NCBI RefSeq assembly: GCF_002165375.2
Contig: NZ_CP032134.1
Location: 2,108,001-2,172,000 of the forward strand
Direction: 5' to 3'
Length of the DNA: 64,000 nucleotides
From: Acinetobacter chinensis
GTDB lineage: Bacteria; Pseudomonadota; Gammaproteobacteria; Pseudomonadales; Moraxellaceae
In this document: piece by piece, positions 9,193 to 16,659 of the stretch
Numbering within the stretch: the first letter of the stretch is position 1
How the letters are laid out: the number at the start of each line of letters is the position of its first letter
Notes under the pieces: model-generated
What the model was told of the DNA's origin: nothing
Seen by the model: only the letters and a program-made list of their open reading frames with translations
Databases searched by the model: none
Program-made: the position numbers and the translations under genes

Positions 9193-10473
9193 ATGGCATT
9201 AATCGTTCAAAAATATGGCGGTACCTCTATGGGTACTCCTGAGCGCATTTTAAATGTTGCTCGTCGTGTAAAGCGTTGGCATGATCACGGACACAAAGTT
9301 GTCGTGGTTGTATCAGCAATGAGTGGTGAAACCAACCGCTTATTGGCTTTAGCGAAAGCCATTACCGAAACCCCTGATCCTCGTGAACTGGACCAAATGG
9401 TGTCTACGGGTGAACAGGTAACGATTTCAATGTTAGCAATGGCACTCAATTCAATTGGTGTTGCAGCGAAGTCACTTACAGGTCGCCAGGTTGGGATTAA
9501 AACTGACAATTCATACACCAAAGCGCGTATTGAATCAATCGACACAGATGTAATGACTGGGCACTTAGATGCAGGTCGTGTGATTGTTGTTGCTGGTTTC
9601 CAGGGCTTTGATGCTGAAGGAAACACCACAACTTTAGGTCGTGGTGGTTCAGATACTTCAGGCGTTGCCCTTGCTGCTGCACTGAAAGCGGATGAATGTC
9701 AGATTTATACCGATGTGGACGGTGTTTATACCACTGACCCTCGTGTTGCACCAAAAGCTAAAAAAGTTGATCGCATTTCATTTGAAGAAATGCTTGAAAT
9801 GGCATCGCTTGGTTCAAAAGTCCTTCAGATTCGTTCTGTAGAATTTGCAGGAAAATACCAGGTGCCTTTACGCGTATTATCAAGTTTTGATAATGACGAT
9901 GATGGCGCATTCGACGAAGAATTTAAGAAAAACGTCGGAACACTAATCACCACTGAAGCGGAAGACAACATGGAAAATCCTATTATTTCAGGTATCGCAT
10001 TTAACCGTGACGAAGCAAAATTAACTATTTTAGGTGTTCCTGATGAACCAGGTATTGCCTCTAAAATTTTGTCACCGATTGGTGCTGCAAATGTTGAAGT
10101 GGATATGATTATCCAGAACGTTGAAGAAGATGGTACAACTGACTTCACGTTTACGGTTAACCGTAGCGAGCTGAAAAAAGCGAAAACTATTTTAGAAACA
10201 ACTGCAACAGCGATCGGCGCTCGTGAAGTTGCTACACGTGACGATATCGTTAAAGTATCAATCGTGGGTGTAGGTATGCGTTCACATGCAGGCGTTGCAA
10301 GTAAAATGTTTACTGCTCTTGCTGATGAAGGCATCAATATCCTGATGATTTCAACTTCTGAAATCAAAATCTCAGTGATTATTGAAGAAAACTACTTAGA
10401 ACTTGCAGTTCGTACACTTCACACTGCTTTCGGTTTAGACCGTGAACATGGTGAATCAAGCGTTCGTGCATAA
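9193..10473 (+). CDS. lysC: aspartate kinase
   Basis: This 426-residue protein phosphorylates L-aspartate, the first step to lysine, threonine, methionine and diaminopimelate. It starts with the kinase signature KYGGTSMGTPERI. It has the TTLGRGGSDTS and YTDVDGVYTTDPR motifs of the amino-acid kinase fold, then two C-terminal ACT domains (around 270-340 and 345-420, with ILGVPDEPGIASKI and VGVGMRSHAGVASKMF). The ACT domains imply feedback control by lysine/threonine. The monofunctional, ~400-residue form matches LysC-alpha of Pseudomonas. An internal beta-subunit start may exist, as known for some family members. ATG at 9193 with GGAA upstream. Confidence 0.95.
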   Translation: MALIVQKYGGTSMGTPERILNVARRVKRWHDHGHKVVVVVSAMSGETNRLLALAKAITETPDPRELDQMVSTGEQVTISMLAMALNSIGVAAKSLTGRQVGIKTDNSYTKARIESIDTDVMTGHLDAGRVIVVAGFQGFDAEGNTTTLGRGGSDTSGVALAAALKADECQIYTDVDGVYTTDPRVAPKAKKVDRISFEEMLEMASLGSKVLQIRSVEFAGKYQVPLRVLSSFDNDDDGAFDEEFKKNVGTLITTEAEDNMENPIISGIAFNRDEAKLTILGVPDEPGIASKILSPIGAANVEVDMIIQNVEEDGTTDFTFTVNRSELKKAKTILETTATAIGAREVATRDDIVKVSIVGVGMRSHAGVASKMFTALADEGINILMISTSEIKISVIIEENYLELAVRTLHTAFGLDREHGESSVRA

Positions 10474-10571
10474 TTTTTGTTGCAAATAGACAAAAATTAT
10501 CATTGTCAGACAATTTTTGCAAAAGACTACAAAAATACAGAGCCACTATAGTTTTTTCTATAGTGGCTCTG
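10471..10571 (+). other. cluster of inverted repeats after lysC
   Basis: TAATTTTTGT (10471-10480, including the lysC stop) pairs perfectly with ACAAAAATTA (10490-10499). The core of that arm can instead pair with AATTTTTG at 10512-10519, so the two hairpins are mutually exclusive. A perfect 14 bp stem CAGAGCCACTATAG/CTATAGTGGCTCTG with a T6 loop follows (10538-10571). The last hairpin lacks a downstream T-run on the plus strand, so it is not a textbook terminator, although ending lysC transcription is its most likely role. Confidence 0.5.
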
Positions 10572-10618
10572 CTATATTAGCTTCTGAGGTTTTTTGAAAT
10601 TTATAGCATCGATATTTA

Positions 10619-10648
10619 TGTGATATTTATCACACTTTATGCTAGAAT
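10619..10648 (+). promoter_or_regulatory. CRP/Vfr-like palindrome overlapping the csrA promoter
   Basis: TGTGA-TATTTA-TCACA (10619-10634) is a perfect match to the CRP/Vfr consensus half-sites with 6 bp spacing. It lies directly upstream of an extended -10 element TGCTAGAAT (TAGAAT at 10643-10648). With transcription starting near 10655 the site would be centred around -28, covering the -35 region. That position favours repression over class II activation. GTGAT-N4-ATCAC also resembles an FNR/Anr box. Binding is inferred from sequence only. Confidence 0.5.
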
Positions 10649-10724
10649 TTCTTTGATGCCAAAGGTTGTGTGTGTTTTTTAATTTAGATCAACTGCACGT
10701 TTAGCATTTTGCAAGGAGATAAAC

Positions 10725-10979
10725 ATGCTGATTCTGACCCGACGTGTCGGAGAAACATTAATGATAGGGGATCAAGTCAGTGTTACTGTGCTTGGTGTCA
10801 AAGGTAATCAGGTTCGTATTGGTGTCAATGCTCCTAAAGAAGTATCAGTTCATCGTGAAGAAATCTACCAACGAATTCAACATGAACGCGCTATGCACGA
10901 ACATTTACAACACCTCGATCAGGATTATCAGCCTTCCTTTGAAGATGATAATTTCTCACAGAATAACTTTAATCGTTAA
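10725..10979 (+). CDS. csrA: carbon storage regulator CsrA/RsmA
   Basis: This 84-residue RNA-binding protein represses or stabilises mRNAs by binding GGA motifs in leader hairpins. The N-terminal 55 residues are canonical (MLILTRRVGETLMIGD, then VRIGVNAPKEVSVHREEIYQRI, with the RNA-contacting R44-type region present). The last ~25 residues (HEHLQHLDQDYQPSFEDDNF) are an acidic, probably disordered tail absent from the 61-residue E. coli protein. AAGGAG lies at the expected distance before ATG 10725. It is the last gene of the alaS-lysC-csrA block but has its own promoter. A strong bidirectional terminator follows. Confidence 0.95.
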   Translation: MLILTRRVGETLMIGDQVSVTVLGVKGNQVRIGVNAPKEVSVHREEIYQRIQHERAMHEHLQHLDQDYQPSFEDDNFSQNNFNR

Positions 10980-11000
10980 ACATTAACTGTTCTTCATATT

Positions 11001-11030
11001 AAAGCGGCCCTAAGGCCGCTTTAAATTTTT
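11001..11030 (+). terminator. bidirectional terminator between csrA and rnhB
   Basis: AAAGCGGCC/GGCCGCTTT stem (11001-11022), followed by AAATTTTT on the plus strand and preceded by T-rich sequence when read on the minus strand. It sits between the convergent genes csrA and rnhB. Confidence 0.85.
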
Positions 11031-11036
11031 CCGCAA

Positions 11037-11618
11037 TCAGATCAATCCCAGAATTTTTTTCACAGGCGCATAACTGCGTCGGTGTTCATCAATAACACCA
11101 TGCTCTGCTATAGCTTCAAAGTGTACTTTAGTCGGATAACCTTTGTGCTTTGCAAACCCAAACTGTGGGTATTTCTGATCCAGCGCAACCATTTCACGGT
11201 CACGGGTCACTTTTGCAAGAATACTTGCTGCTGAAATTTCTGCATGAATTGCATCACCACCAACCACAGCATCACAGCTCATCTGTAAGCCCTGTGGGAC
11301 TTTATTTCCATCGACAAGTACATGATCAGGCTGAATTTTCAGTGCCTCAACCGCACGACGCATCGCAAGCAGAGATGCCTGTAAAATATTGATTTCATCA
11401 ATTTCTGTATGGGTTGCTTCTGCAATTGCCCAGGCCAGTGCTTTTTCCTGAATTTCAATAAATAACTTTTCACGTTTTTTTTCGGTCAGCTTCTTTGAAT
11501 CGTTTAATCCTTCAATTGGATTATTCGGATCAAGTATCACTGCAGCTGCAACAACTGAACCGACCAATGGACCACGCCCTGCCTCATCGACACCACCAAT
11601 TTTCATTTCATTTCCCAA
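11037..11618 (-). CDS. rnhB: ribonuclease HII
   Basis: This 193-residue protein removes RNA from RNA-DNA hybrids, including single ribonucleotides in DNA. It begins with the catalytic motif GGVDEAGRGPLVGSVV (Asp-Glu), then LNDSKKLTEKKRE, the third acidic region DHVLVDGNKVPQGL, and AASILAKVTRDREM. These are all diagnostic of type 2 RNase H. Met1 at 11618 and Met5 at 11606 (MKIGGVDEAGRG) are both possible starts, and the second is nearer the usual family start. It converges on csrA. Confidence 0.95.
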   Translation of the reverse strand: MGNEMKIGGVDEAGRGPLVGSVVAAAVILDPNNPIEGLNDSKKLTEKKREKLFIEIQEKALAWAIAEATHTEIDEINILQASLLAMRRAVEALKIQPDHVLVDGNKVPQGLQMSCDAVVGGDAIHAEISAASILAKVTRDREMVALDQKYPQFGFAKHKGYPTKVHFEAIAEHGVIDEHRRSYAPVKKILGLI

Positions 11619-11630
11619 AAAAAACAGACT

Positions 11631-11657
11631 GAAACTGTCAGTCTGTCTAAAATTTTT
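11631..11657 (-). terminator. terminator of the small lipoprotein gene
   Basis: CAGACTGA/TCAGTCTG stem. On the minus strand it is followed by eight Ts. It lies just after the stop of the lipoprotein gene and immediately before rnhB. Confidence 0.85.
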
Positions 11658-11668
11658 ATAATACAGAA

Positions 11669-12049
11669 TTACTGAACAGCTTCAGCAACACATGCATTGA
11701 TCGTTTTAGTCACGGCATGACTGACAATAGTCGCACGAGCCTGAGGATCAAGTGCCGCAGTTGCCAGATCTACAGCAGTCACACTTTGAGGTGCTTTATC
11801 GCTGACACAGCCACAGATTTCCGACTGTACATCAGTTTTCTGAGTCTCTGTCATCAACTTTGTTGCCGTTTTCCATGCAGGTAAATTGTTCAGCTCAGTT
11901 GTACACTTGGCATTAATCGCAATTTTCAAAGCAACTGTTCCCAGCTGCTGAGTCGGAGTAGCTGCTGCATCTGTACCAGTAGTACCTGTTGATGCACACG
12001 CAGTCAAGAACATTGCAGCTGGTACAAGTAATAGAGCTAATTTATTCAC
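11669..12049 (-). CDS. small lipoprotein with CGC motif, paralogue of 12933-13286
   Basis: The start is placed at GTG 12049, because AAGGAAG lies 6-7 nt upstream and the product then begins with a lipoprotein signal (MNKLALLLVPAAMFLTAC, lipobox LTAC). A longer reading frame from 12124 would bury this signal. The mature part (~108 aa) is low-complexity Thr/Ala, then a helical domain with KCTTELNNLPAWKTA, EICGCVSDKAPQSV and a terminal TINACVAEAV. The same C...W..A...ICGCV...C pattern is found in the gene at 12933-13286. Function unknown; expected in the outer- or inner-membrane periplasmic face, perhaps with disulphides. Confidence 0.7.
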   Translation of the reverse strand: MNKLALLLVPAAMFLTACASTGTTGTDAAATPTQQLGTVALKIAINAKCTTELNNLPAWKTATKLMTETQKTDVQSEICGCVSDKAPQSVTAVDLATAALDPQARATIVSHAVTKTINACVAEAVQ

Positions 12050-12255
12050 TGTTTCTTCCTTTTTATAAACATGTAGGCGTATTCTGCCCAAAGAAGTAAA
12101 ATTTAGAAATATGAAATTGACCAATATCAGCTATATGAACAAAAAACAACATTTCTCAGCGTTGCAAATATTCAACATATTGTTCTATTCACACCATTTT
12201 AAGCTGCCAGTCTAACCCTTAATATGAACCCAATTCTGCTATCATTTCATTTATT

Positions 12256-12810
12256 ATGAACAATACATCCAAGTACTACACAAGAACAGCACAATGGCTT
12301 CACTGGTTAATGGCAATTATTTTCATTGTTGCCTATGTGATTGGTTTTTATAGCGGTAACTTTTTAAGTTATGAATCCGATGGCAGTTTTAAAGGTAATG
12401 TCATTACATTACATAAAAATATCGCATCAGTTTTAATTTTCCTGGTTGTGATCCGAATTTTCTGGCGTTATACCCACCCTGCTCCTGAGCTGCCTGAAAC
12501 CATGTCTCCAACCATGAAAAAACTGGCACATTTTGGGCATTTAGCTTTATATCTGGTCTTGCTTGCATTGCCGATCACAGGTTGTTTATTCAGCTGGAGT
12601 GCTGGGCATCCAGTACCTGTTCTATACTTATTTGAAATACCAAAACTGGTACAGGACAATCCTGATTTAACAGCAATAGTAAAACCATTACATGCATATA
12701 TCGCATGGGCAGCAGGTTTACTGTTAATCGGTCATATCGGTGCGGCATTGAAACATCACTTTATTGATAAAGACAATGTTTTAAGAAGCATGATGCGCCA
12801 GAAAGACTAA
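12256..12810 (+). CDS. cybB: cytochrome b561
   Basis: This 184-residue protein has four membrane helices (about 12-32, 50-70, 92-112, 147-167). The histidines expected to bind two b-type haems are visible: H16 in TAQWLHWLM, H53 in LHKNIASVL, H147 in KPLHAYIAWAAG and H160 in IGHIGAALKH. Members of this family oxidise quinol and, in E. coli, can pass electrons to superoxide. It lies alone on the plus strand between two related small exported-protein genes on the minus strand. A clear terminator follows. Confidence 0.88.
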   Translation: MNNTSKYYTRTAQWLHWLMAIIFIVAYVIGFYSGNFLSYESDGSFKGNVITLHKNIASVLIFLVVIRIFWRYTHPAPELPETMSPTMKKLAHFGHLALYLVLLALPITGCLFSWSAGHPVPVLYLFEIPKLVQDNPDLTAIVKPLHAYIAWAAGLLLIGHIGAALKHHFIDKDNVLRSMMRQKD

Positions 12811-12845
12811 GTTTTGTTTGATACCATCCATTAAACCATGATTTT

Positions 12846-12873
12846 AAGCACATCAAATGATGTGCTTTTTATT
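12846..12873 (+). terminator. terminator of cybB
   Basis: AAGCACATCA/TGATGTGCTT stem followed by TTTATT, 35 nt after the cybB stop. Confidence 0.8.
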
Positions 12874-12932
12874 GGCTTAAATTTCAAAAACCAATATTTT
12901 ATAAACGGCTAATTGTTAATCCTGAACAAAAA

Positions 12933-13286
12933 CTATTTTAAAACTTCCTGCGCACATCCTTTTAAACTGCTTACCACCGCCTGACGAATGACTTTATTTT
13001 TAGTTTCTTCATTCACTGAAGCCATGACCAGGTCTTTATTTGACACATCTTTCAATGCATTTTCACCAACACAGCCACAGATTTTTTGCTGTGCATGCTT
13101 CTGCTCAGAATCATTCCAGAATATAGATGCTGCTTTCCATATTTTCGAAGATTTCAACTCACTTTGACATTGTTGTTCGATCAATGGTTTCAACATTTTC
13201 TGGCGTATTGTGTGAGAATCTGTTTCTGCACACGCCACGGTGATTGGAACGATTGTCAGTAAAGTCAAAGCTGTTAAAAATTTCAC
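12933..13286 (-). CDS. small exported CGC-motif protein, paralogue of 11669-12049
   Basis: This 117-residue protein has an N-terminal signal peptide (MKFLTALTLLTIVPITVACAE). The VACA could be a weak lipobox or an Ala-X-Ala type cleavage site. The mature domain has QCQSELKSSKIWKAAS, KICGCVGENALKDVS and SLKGCAQEVLK. It aligns pattern for pattern with the lipoprotein on the other side of cybB: Cys, Leu, Trp, Ala, then ICGCV, then a last Cys. Duplicate genes either side of a haem membrane protein raise the idea of a shared envelope role, but no function is known. Confidence 0.65.
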   Translation of the reverse strand: MKFLTALTLLTIVPITVACAETDSHTIRQKMLKPLIEQQCQSELKSSKIWKAASIFWNDSEQKHAQQKICGCVGENALKDVSNKDLVMASVNEETKNKVIRQAVVSSLKGCAQEVLK

Positions 13287-13299
13287 ACATCTTTCCTCA

Positions 13300-13330
13300 A
13301 AAAAAGCAGTGCTGAAAACACTGCTTTTTT
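13300..13330 (-). terminator. terminator of the adenine deaminase gene
   Basis: AAAAAAGCAGTG/CACTGCTTTTTT stem-loop, symmetrical, with T-runs on both strands. It lies downstream of the deaminase on the minus strand. Confidence 0.85.
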
Positions 13331-13359
13331 AAAACTGTTCAGGGTAAATCTGGATTGAT

Positions 13360-14361
13360 TTAAGCCAGAGCATCAATCTGATTGTTCCATTTTTGCTTTT
13401 CTGTATCAGCAATAAATGAAGCATCAAATGAATTCTTCGCCAGCTTCTTTAAGTCATCGTGTGTAAGATCCAAAGCTTCTGCAATCGCAATGAAGTTATC
13501 ATTCATATAACCGCCAAAATACGATGGATCATCAGAATTTACCGTCACATGCACGCCTTTCTGCAATAAGCGCTGAATATTATGTTGTGCCATATCATTC
13601 ACAACACATAACTTTAAATTACTGAGTGGACACACCGTTAAAGGCATTTTTTCAGCAATTAGGCGCTCCATCAACGCTGGATCTTCTTCAGAACGCACAC
13701 CATGATCAATACGGTTCACTTTCAGTAAATCCAAAGCTTCCCACACATATTCAGCAGGACCTTCTTCGCCTGCATGCGCCACAATCAGGAAACCTTCTTC
13801 ACGCGCTTTGGTAAATACACGTTCAAATTTAGACGGTGGATGTCCCACTTCACTTGAGTCCAACCCCACAGCAATAATCTGGTCTTTATAAGGCAAAGCT
13901 TGTTCTAAGGTTGCAAAAGCAGCCTCTTCACTCAAATGGCGCAGGAAGCACATAATCAGATGTGAACTGATACCTAATTTAGCCAGAGCATCATCACAGG
14001 CACGCTGCAAACCATTGATTACCGTTGCAAATGTCACACCACGGTCAGTATGTGTCTGAGGATCGAAGAACATTTCAGTATGAACGACCTTATCTTCTGC
14101 ACATTTTTCAAAATATGCCCAGGCCAGATCATAAAAATCCTGTTCATGAATGAGTACAGCCGCCCCTGCATAATAAATATCCAGAAAAGACTGTAAATTA
14201 TGAAAATTATAGGCCTGTTTTACTTCTTCCACAGACTTGTATGGAATATCGATCTGATTGCGTTGAGCAATGGCAAACATGAGTTCCGGCTCAAACGTGC
14301 CTTCAATATGTACATGCAGTTCAGCCTTAGGCAAGGCACGGATAAGCTCTGATCTATTCAT
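13360..14361 (-). CDS. adenine deaminase (ADAL-like amidohydrolase, adenosine deaminase superfamily)
   Basis: Start at ATG 14361, with GAGGAT 7-8 nt upstream; a frame extending to 14394 lacks a ribosome site. The 333-residue product has the metal site HVHIEG, the catalytic VAHAGEEGP and SSEVGHPPSKF, and VNSDDPSYFGGY. Segments such as EPELMFAIAQRN, SFLDIYYAGA, FFDPQTHTDRG and FLRHLSEEAAFATLEQALP are those of bacterial and fungal adenine deaminases (Aah1, Pseudomonas PA0148) rather than classic Add. Automated annotation often calls these adenosine deaminase. It would convert adenine to hypoxanthine plus ammonia. The next gene upstream is a purine permease, which supports a purine-base salvage role. 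Confidence 0.85.
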   Translation of the reverse strand: MNRSELIRALPKAELHVHIEGTFEPELMFAIAQRNQIDIPYKSVEEVKQAYNFHNLQSFLDIYYAGAAVLIHEQDFYDLAWAYFEKCAEDKVVHTEMFFDPQTHTDRGVTFATVINGLQRACDDALAKLGISSHLIMCFLRHLSEEAAFATLEQALPYKDQIIAVGLDSSEVGHPPSKFERVFTKAREEGFLIVAHAGEEGPAEYVWEALDLLKVNRIDHGVRSEEDPALMERLIAEKMPLTVCPLSNLKLCVVNDMAQHNIQRLLQKGVHVTVNSDDPSYFGGYMNDNFIAIAEALDLTHDDLKKLAKNSFDASFIADTEKQKWNNQIDALA

Positions 14362-14404
14362 GTTTCTATCCTCAAATTTCACTTCAGTTTTCAAATATTT
14401 TAAA

Positions 14405-14440
14405 ATAAAAAAGGGCGTAAACTGAGTTTACACCCTTTTC
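14405..14440 (-). terminator. terminator of the purine permease gene
   Basis: AAGGGTGTAAAC/GTTTACGCCCTT stem (minus strand, one wobble) followed by TTTTATTTT. It separates the permease from the deaminase gene, so the two may be transcribed independently. Confidence 0.85.
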
Positions 14441-14453
14441 CAGATACAGATAA

Positions 14454-15776
14454 TCAGCCACCAAAAGCAGCAAACTTAATCACCCAGAGTACCGCAATAA
14501 TCCAGACCATATATGGCACAGTTGCAGCCTTACCTGTTAAGAGTTTAACCAGTGCATAGCTGATAAAGCCCATCGCAATACCATCTGCAATAGAGTAAGT
14601 AAATGGCATGAATACAATCGTCATAAATGCTGGGACTGCTTCAGTGATATCATCCCACTCAATATTGGTGATCCCTTGCAGCATCAGCACACCCACAAAT
14701 AAAAGTGCGGGTGCAGTTGCAAAACCCGGTACAGACTGAGCAAGTGGTGCCAGAAACAGACAGGCAATAAACAGAATACCGACAACAACAGCAGTTAAAC
14801 CTGTACGACCACCTGCTGCAACACCTGCAGAAGATTCAATATAAGGTGTTGTTGAAGATGTACCTAAAGCCGCACCTGCAACAATTGCAGATGAATCTGC
14901 AAACAATGCCTTTTTCAGACGTGGCAATTTACCATCTTTCAGTAAACCCGCACGATGCGAAACACCAACCAGTGTCCCTGTAGAGTCAAACAGATCCACC
15001 AGGAAAAATACAAAGATCACACCGATCAGACTTGCCTCAAACAGTCCTGTGAAATCCATCTGCATAAAAGTTGGTGCAATTGAAGGAATTTCCCCAACCA
15101 CGCCTTTGAACTCATTGATTCCAAGCAATGTTGAAACCGCTGTAATGGCCAGAATACTGATAATAATGGCACCACGGATTTTGTAGTGATGCATTACCAC
15201 GACCATAAAGAATCCAAGTAAAGCCAGGATCACCTTAGGATCTTTCAGATCACCCAGTCCGACCAGTGTTGCAGGATTATCTACAATAATTCCTGCATTT
15301 TTCAGCGCAACCAGTGCCAGAAATAGACCAATCCCACCGCCAATAGCAAATTTAAGTGACATCGGGATGGCATTGACAATTGCTTCACGGATCTTAAACA
15401 TACTGATGGCAATAAATACCAGTCCTGAAACAAAAACTGCTGCCAGTGCAACCTGCCATTCCACGCCCATTCCCATACACACAGAATAGGTAAAATAAGC
15501 ATTCAGCCCCATACCGGGTGCAAGTGCAATCGGATAATTTGCCACAATACCCATGACGAAACATCCGATCGCAGCAGCAAGACAGGTTGCTACAAAAACT
15601 GCGCCATGATCCATTCCTGTTTCAGAAAGAATCAAGGGGTTTACAATGATGATGTAGCACATCGTCAGAAAGGTTGTTAAACCTGCAAGAACTTCAGTTC
15701 TGAACGTGGTCTTGTTTTCACTTAGCTTGAATAAACGTTCAAGCAAACCAGTGGATGTTGGATTAGGAGTCGTCAT
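14454..15776 (-). CDS. NCS2 family purine permease (adenine/guanine/hypoxanthine type)
   Basis: This 440-residue polytopic protein has about 12-14 hydrophobic segments. It starts with LERLFKLSENKTTFRTEVLAGLTTFLTMCYII, the usual start of AzgA/AdeP-like members of the NCS2 family. Substrate-site segments GMGLNAYFTY, FFLVDLFDSTGTLVGVSHRAG and ALGTSSTTPYIESSAG are present. The family imports purine bases by proton symport at the inner membrane. The adjacent adenine deaminase points to adenine, with hypoxanthine or guanine as alternatives. The ~340 bp before its ATG holds a hairpin with a T-run, described separately, which could act as an attenuator. Confidence 0.9.
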   Translation of the reverse strand: MTTPNPTSTGLLERLFKLSENKTTFRTEVLAGLTTFLTMCYIIIVNPLILSETGMDHGAVFVATCLAAAIGCFVMGIVANYPIALAPGMGLNAYFTYSVCMGMGVEWQVALAAVFVSGLVFIAISMFKIREAIVNAIPMSLKFAIGGGIGLFLALVALKNAGIIVDNPATLVGLGDLKDPKVILALLGFFMVVVMHHYKIRGAIIISILAITAVSTLLGINEFKGVVGEIPSIAPTFMQMDFTGLFEASLIGVIFVFFLVDLFDSTGTLVGVSHRAGLLKDGKLPRLKKALFADSSAIVAGAALGTSSTTPYIESSAGVAAGGRTGLTAVVVGILFIACLFLAPLAQSVPGFATAPALLFVGVLMLQGITNIEWDDITEAVPAFMTIVFMPFTYSIADGIAMGFISYALVKLLTGKAATVPYMVWIIAVLWVIKFAAFGG

Positions 15777-15959
15777 GACCTAGCCCCTGTTAATGAATTT
15801 CCTGTTGAAAATACTGAAAAATACAAAATGCATTCCAGTAATTCACAAATAGATAGGCAATGTGAAGGCAAAAAAATTTGCCACAGCATCATAAAACCCT
15901 GTTTAAAATCCTGAGTGATCAAGAGCATATAAACAGTCGTGTATATTCAGATATAAACA

Positions 15960-16054
15960 AAAAAGCTGCATAACCTTTTATGCAGCTTCAGTCCATAAAA
16001 TAAATCAGGATCTCCAGACCAGAGGCCGACCTATTATTTGATTGGCAAATTATA
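15960..16054 (-). ncRNA. candidate small RNA or attenuator upstream of the purine permease
   Basis: On the minus strand a perfect TATAAT (16049-16054, in TATGATATAATTTGCC) is followed ~60 nt later by an intrinsic terminator: GCTGCATAA/TTATGCAGC at 15965-15986, then TTTTTTG. Between them lies a stretch that can form one long imperfect hairpin (CAAATAATAGG against CCTGATTTATTTT) with no reading frame. This would give a transcript of roughly 80 nt. Alternatives: the terminator simply ends the small gene at 16120-16353, or it is a conditional terminator in the leader of the permease. The remaining 15777-15960 sequence shows only a short GGCAAA/TTTGCC hairpin. Confidence 0.4.
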
Positions 16055-16119
16055 TCATACTGTTTTTTTTATTTTCAGAAATTAATCATCGGACTGACCG
16101 CAAACAGACAGAAGGAAAC

Positions 16120-16353
16120 TCAGAGTTTTTTAGCCTCACCCATCAATGTTCCATTCGTTACGTTACTTTGCTGAGTTGAGTCAATCTGAATAATTTTACG
16201 ATTAGGATTGGATTCAATCTTCTGCAATGACTGTTTTGCATCACTGATGACCTGATTCATTTCTTTTTGCTGTTTAATGACTGACTGTTGATAGGCGATA
16301 TACCCGACCAGACCAACAGCAGCAATAAAACTTATCGTTAAGGCCTTGCTCAT
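16120..16353 (-). CDS. small single-pass membrane/periplasmic protein, unknown
   Basis: This 77-residue protein has an N-terminal hydrophobic helix (about 4-22, ALTISFIAAVGLVGYIAYQ) and then a charged, mostly helical tail (KQQKEMNQVISDAKQSLQKIE) ending in GTLMGEAKKL. No family was recognised. It is either anchored in the inner membrane or exported. It stands alone, with the candidate terminator at 15965-15986 downstream and a 1 kb gene-free region upstream. Confidence 0.55.
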   Translation of the reverse strand: MSKALTISFIAAVGLVGYIAYQQSVIKQQKEMNQVISDAKQSLQKIESNPNRKIIQIDSTQQSNVTNGTLMGEAKKL

Positions 16354-16659
16354 GGTTGACAGCTTATGAATAAATTAAATGCAATATAACAAAAATCCAA
16401 CCATTTATGCGATGTAAGTCACATTTATTTTATCAATACATCTGTTCCTTTTATTGCTAATTTAAATCAGTCATCAATCTGTAATGAATCACTCAACTGA
16501 ATTTCGCAATCCGCCTATTGAATATATTGAATCTATACCGGTCAGTATCATGATTCTCACAAATGTGAGTATTGGTAATTTATCAAGTCAGGATAAAACA
16601 TAAATAGTTAAACTGCGATGCATGAATTAACCACAATTTAAAATACAAAGAATAAAAAA

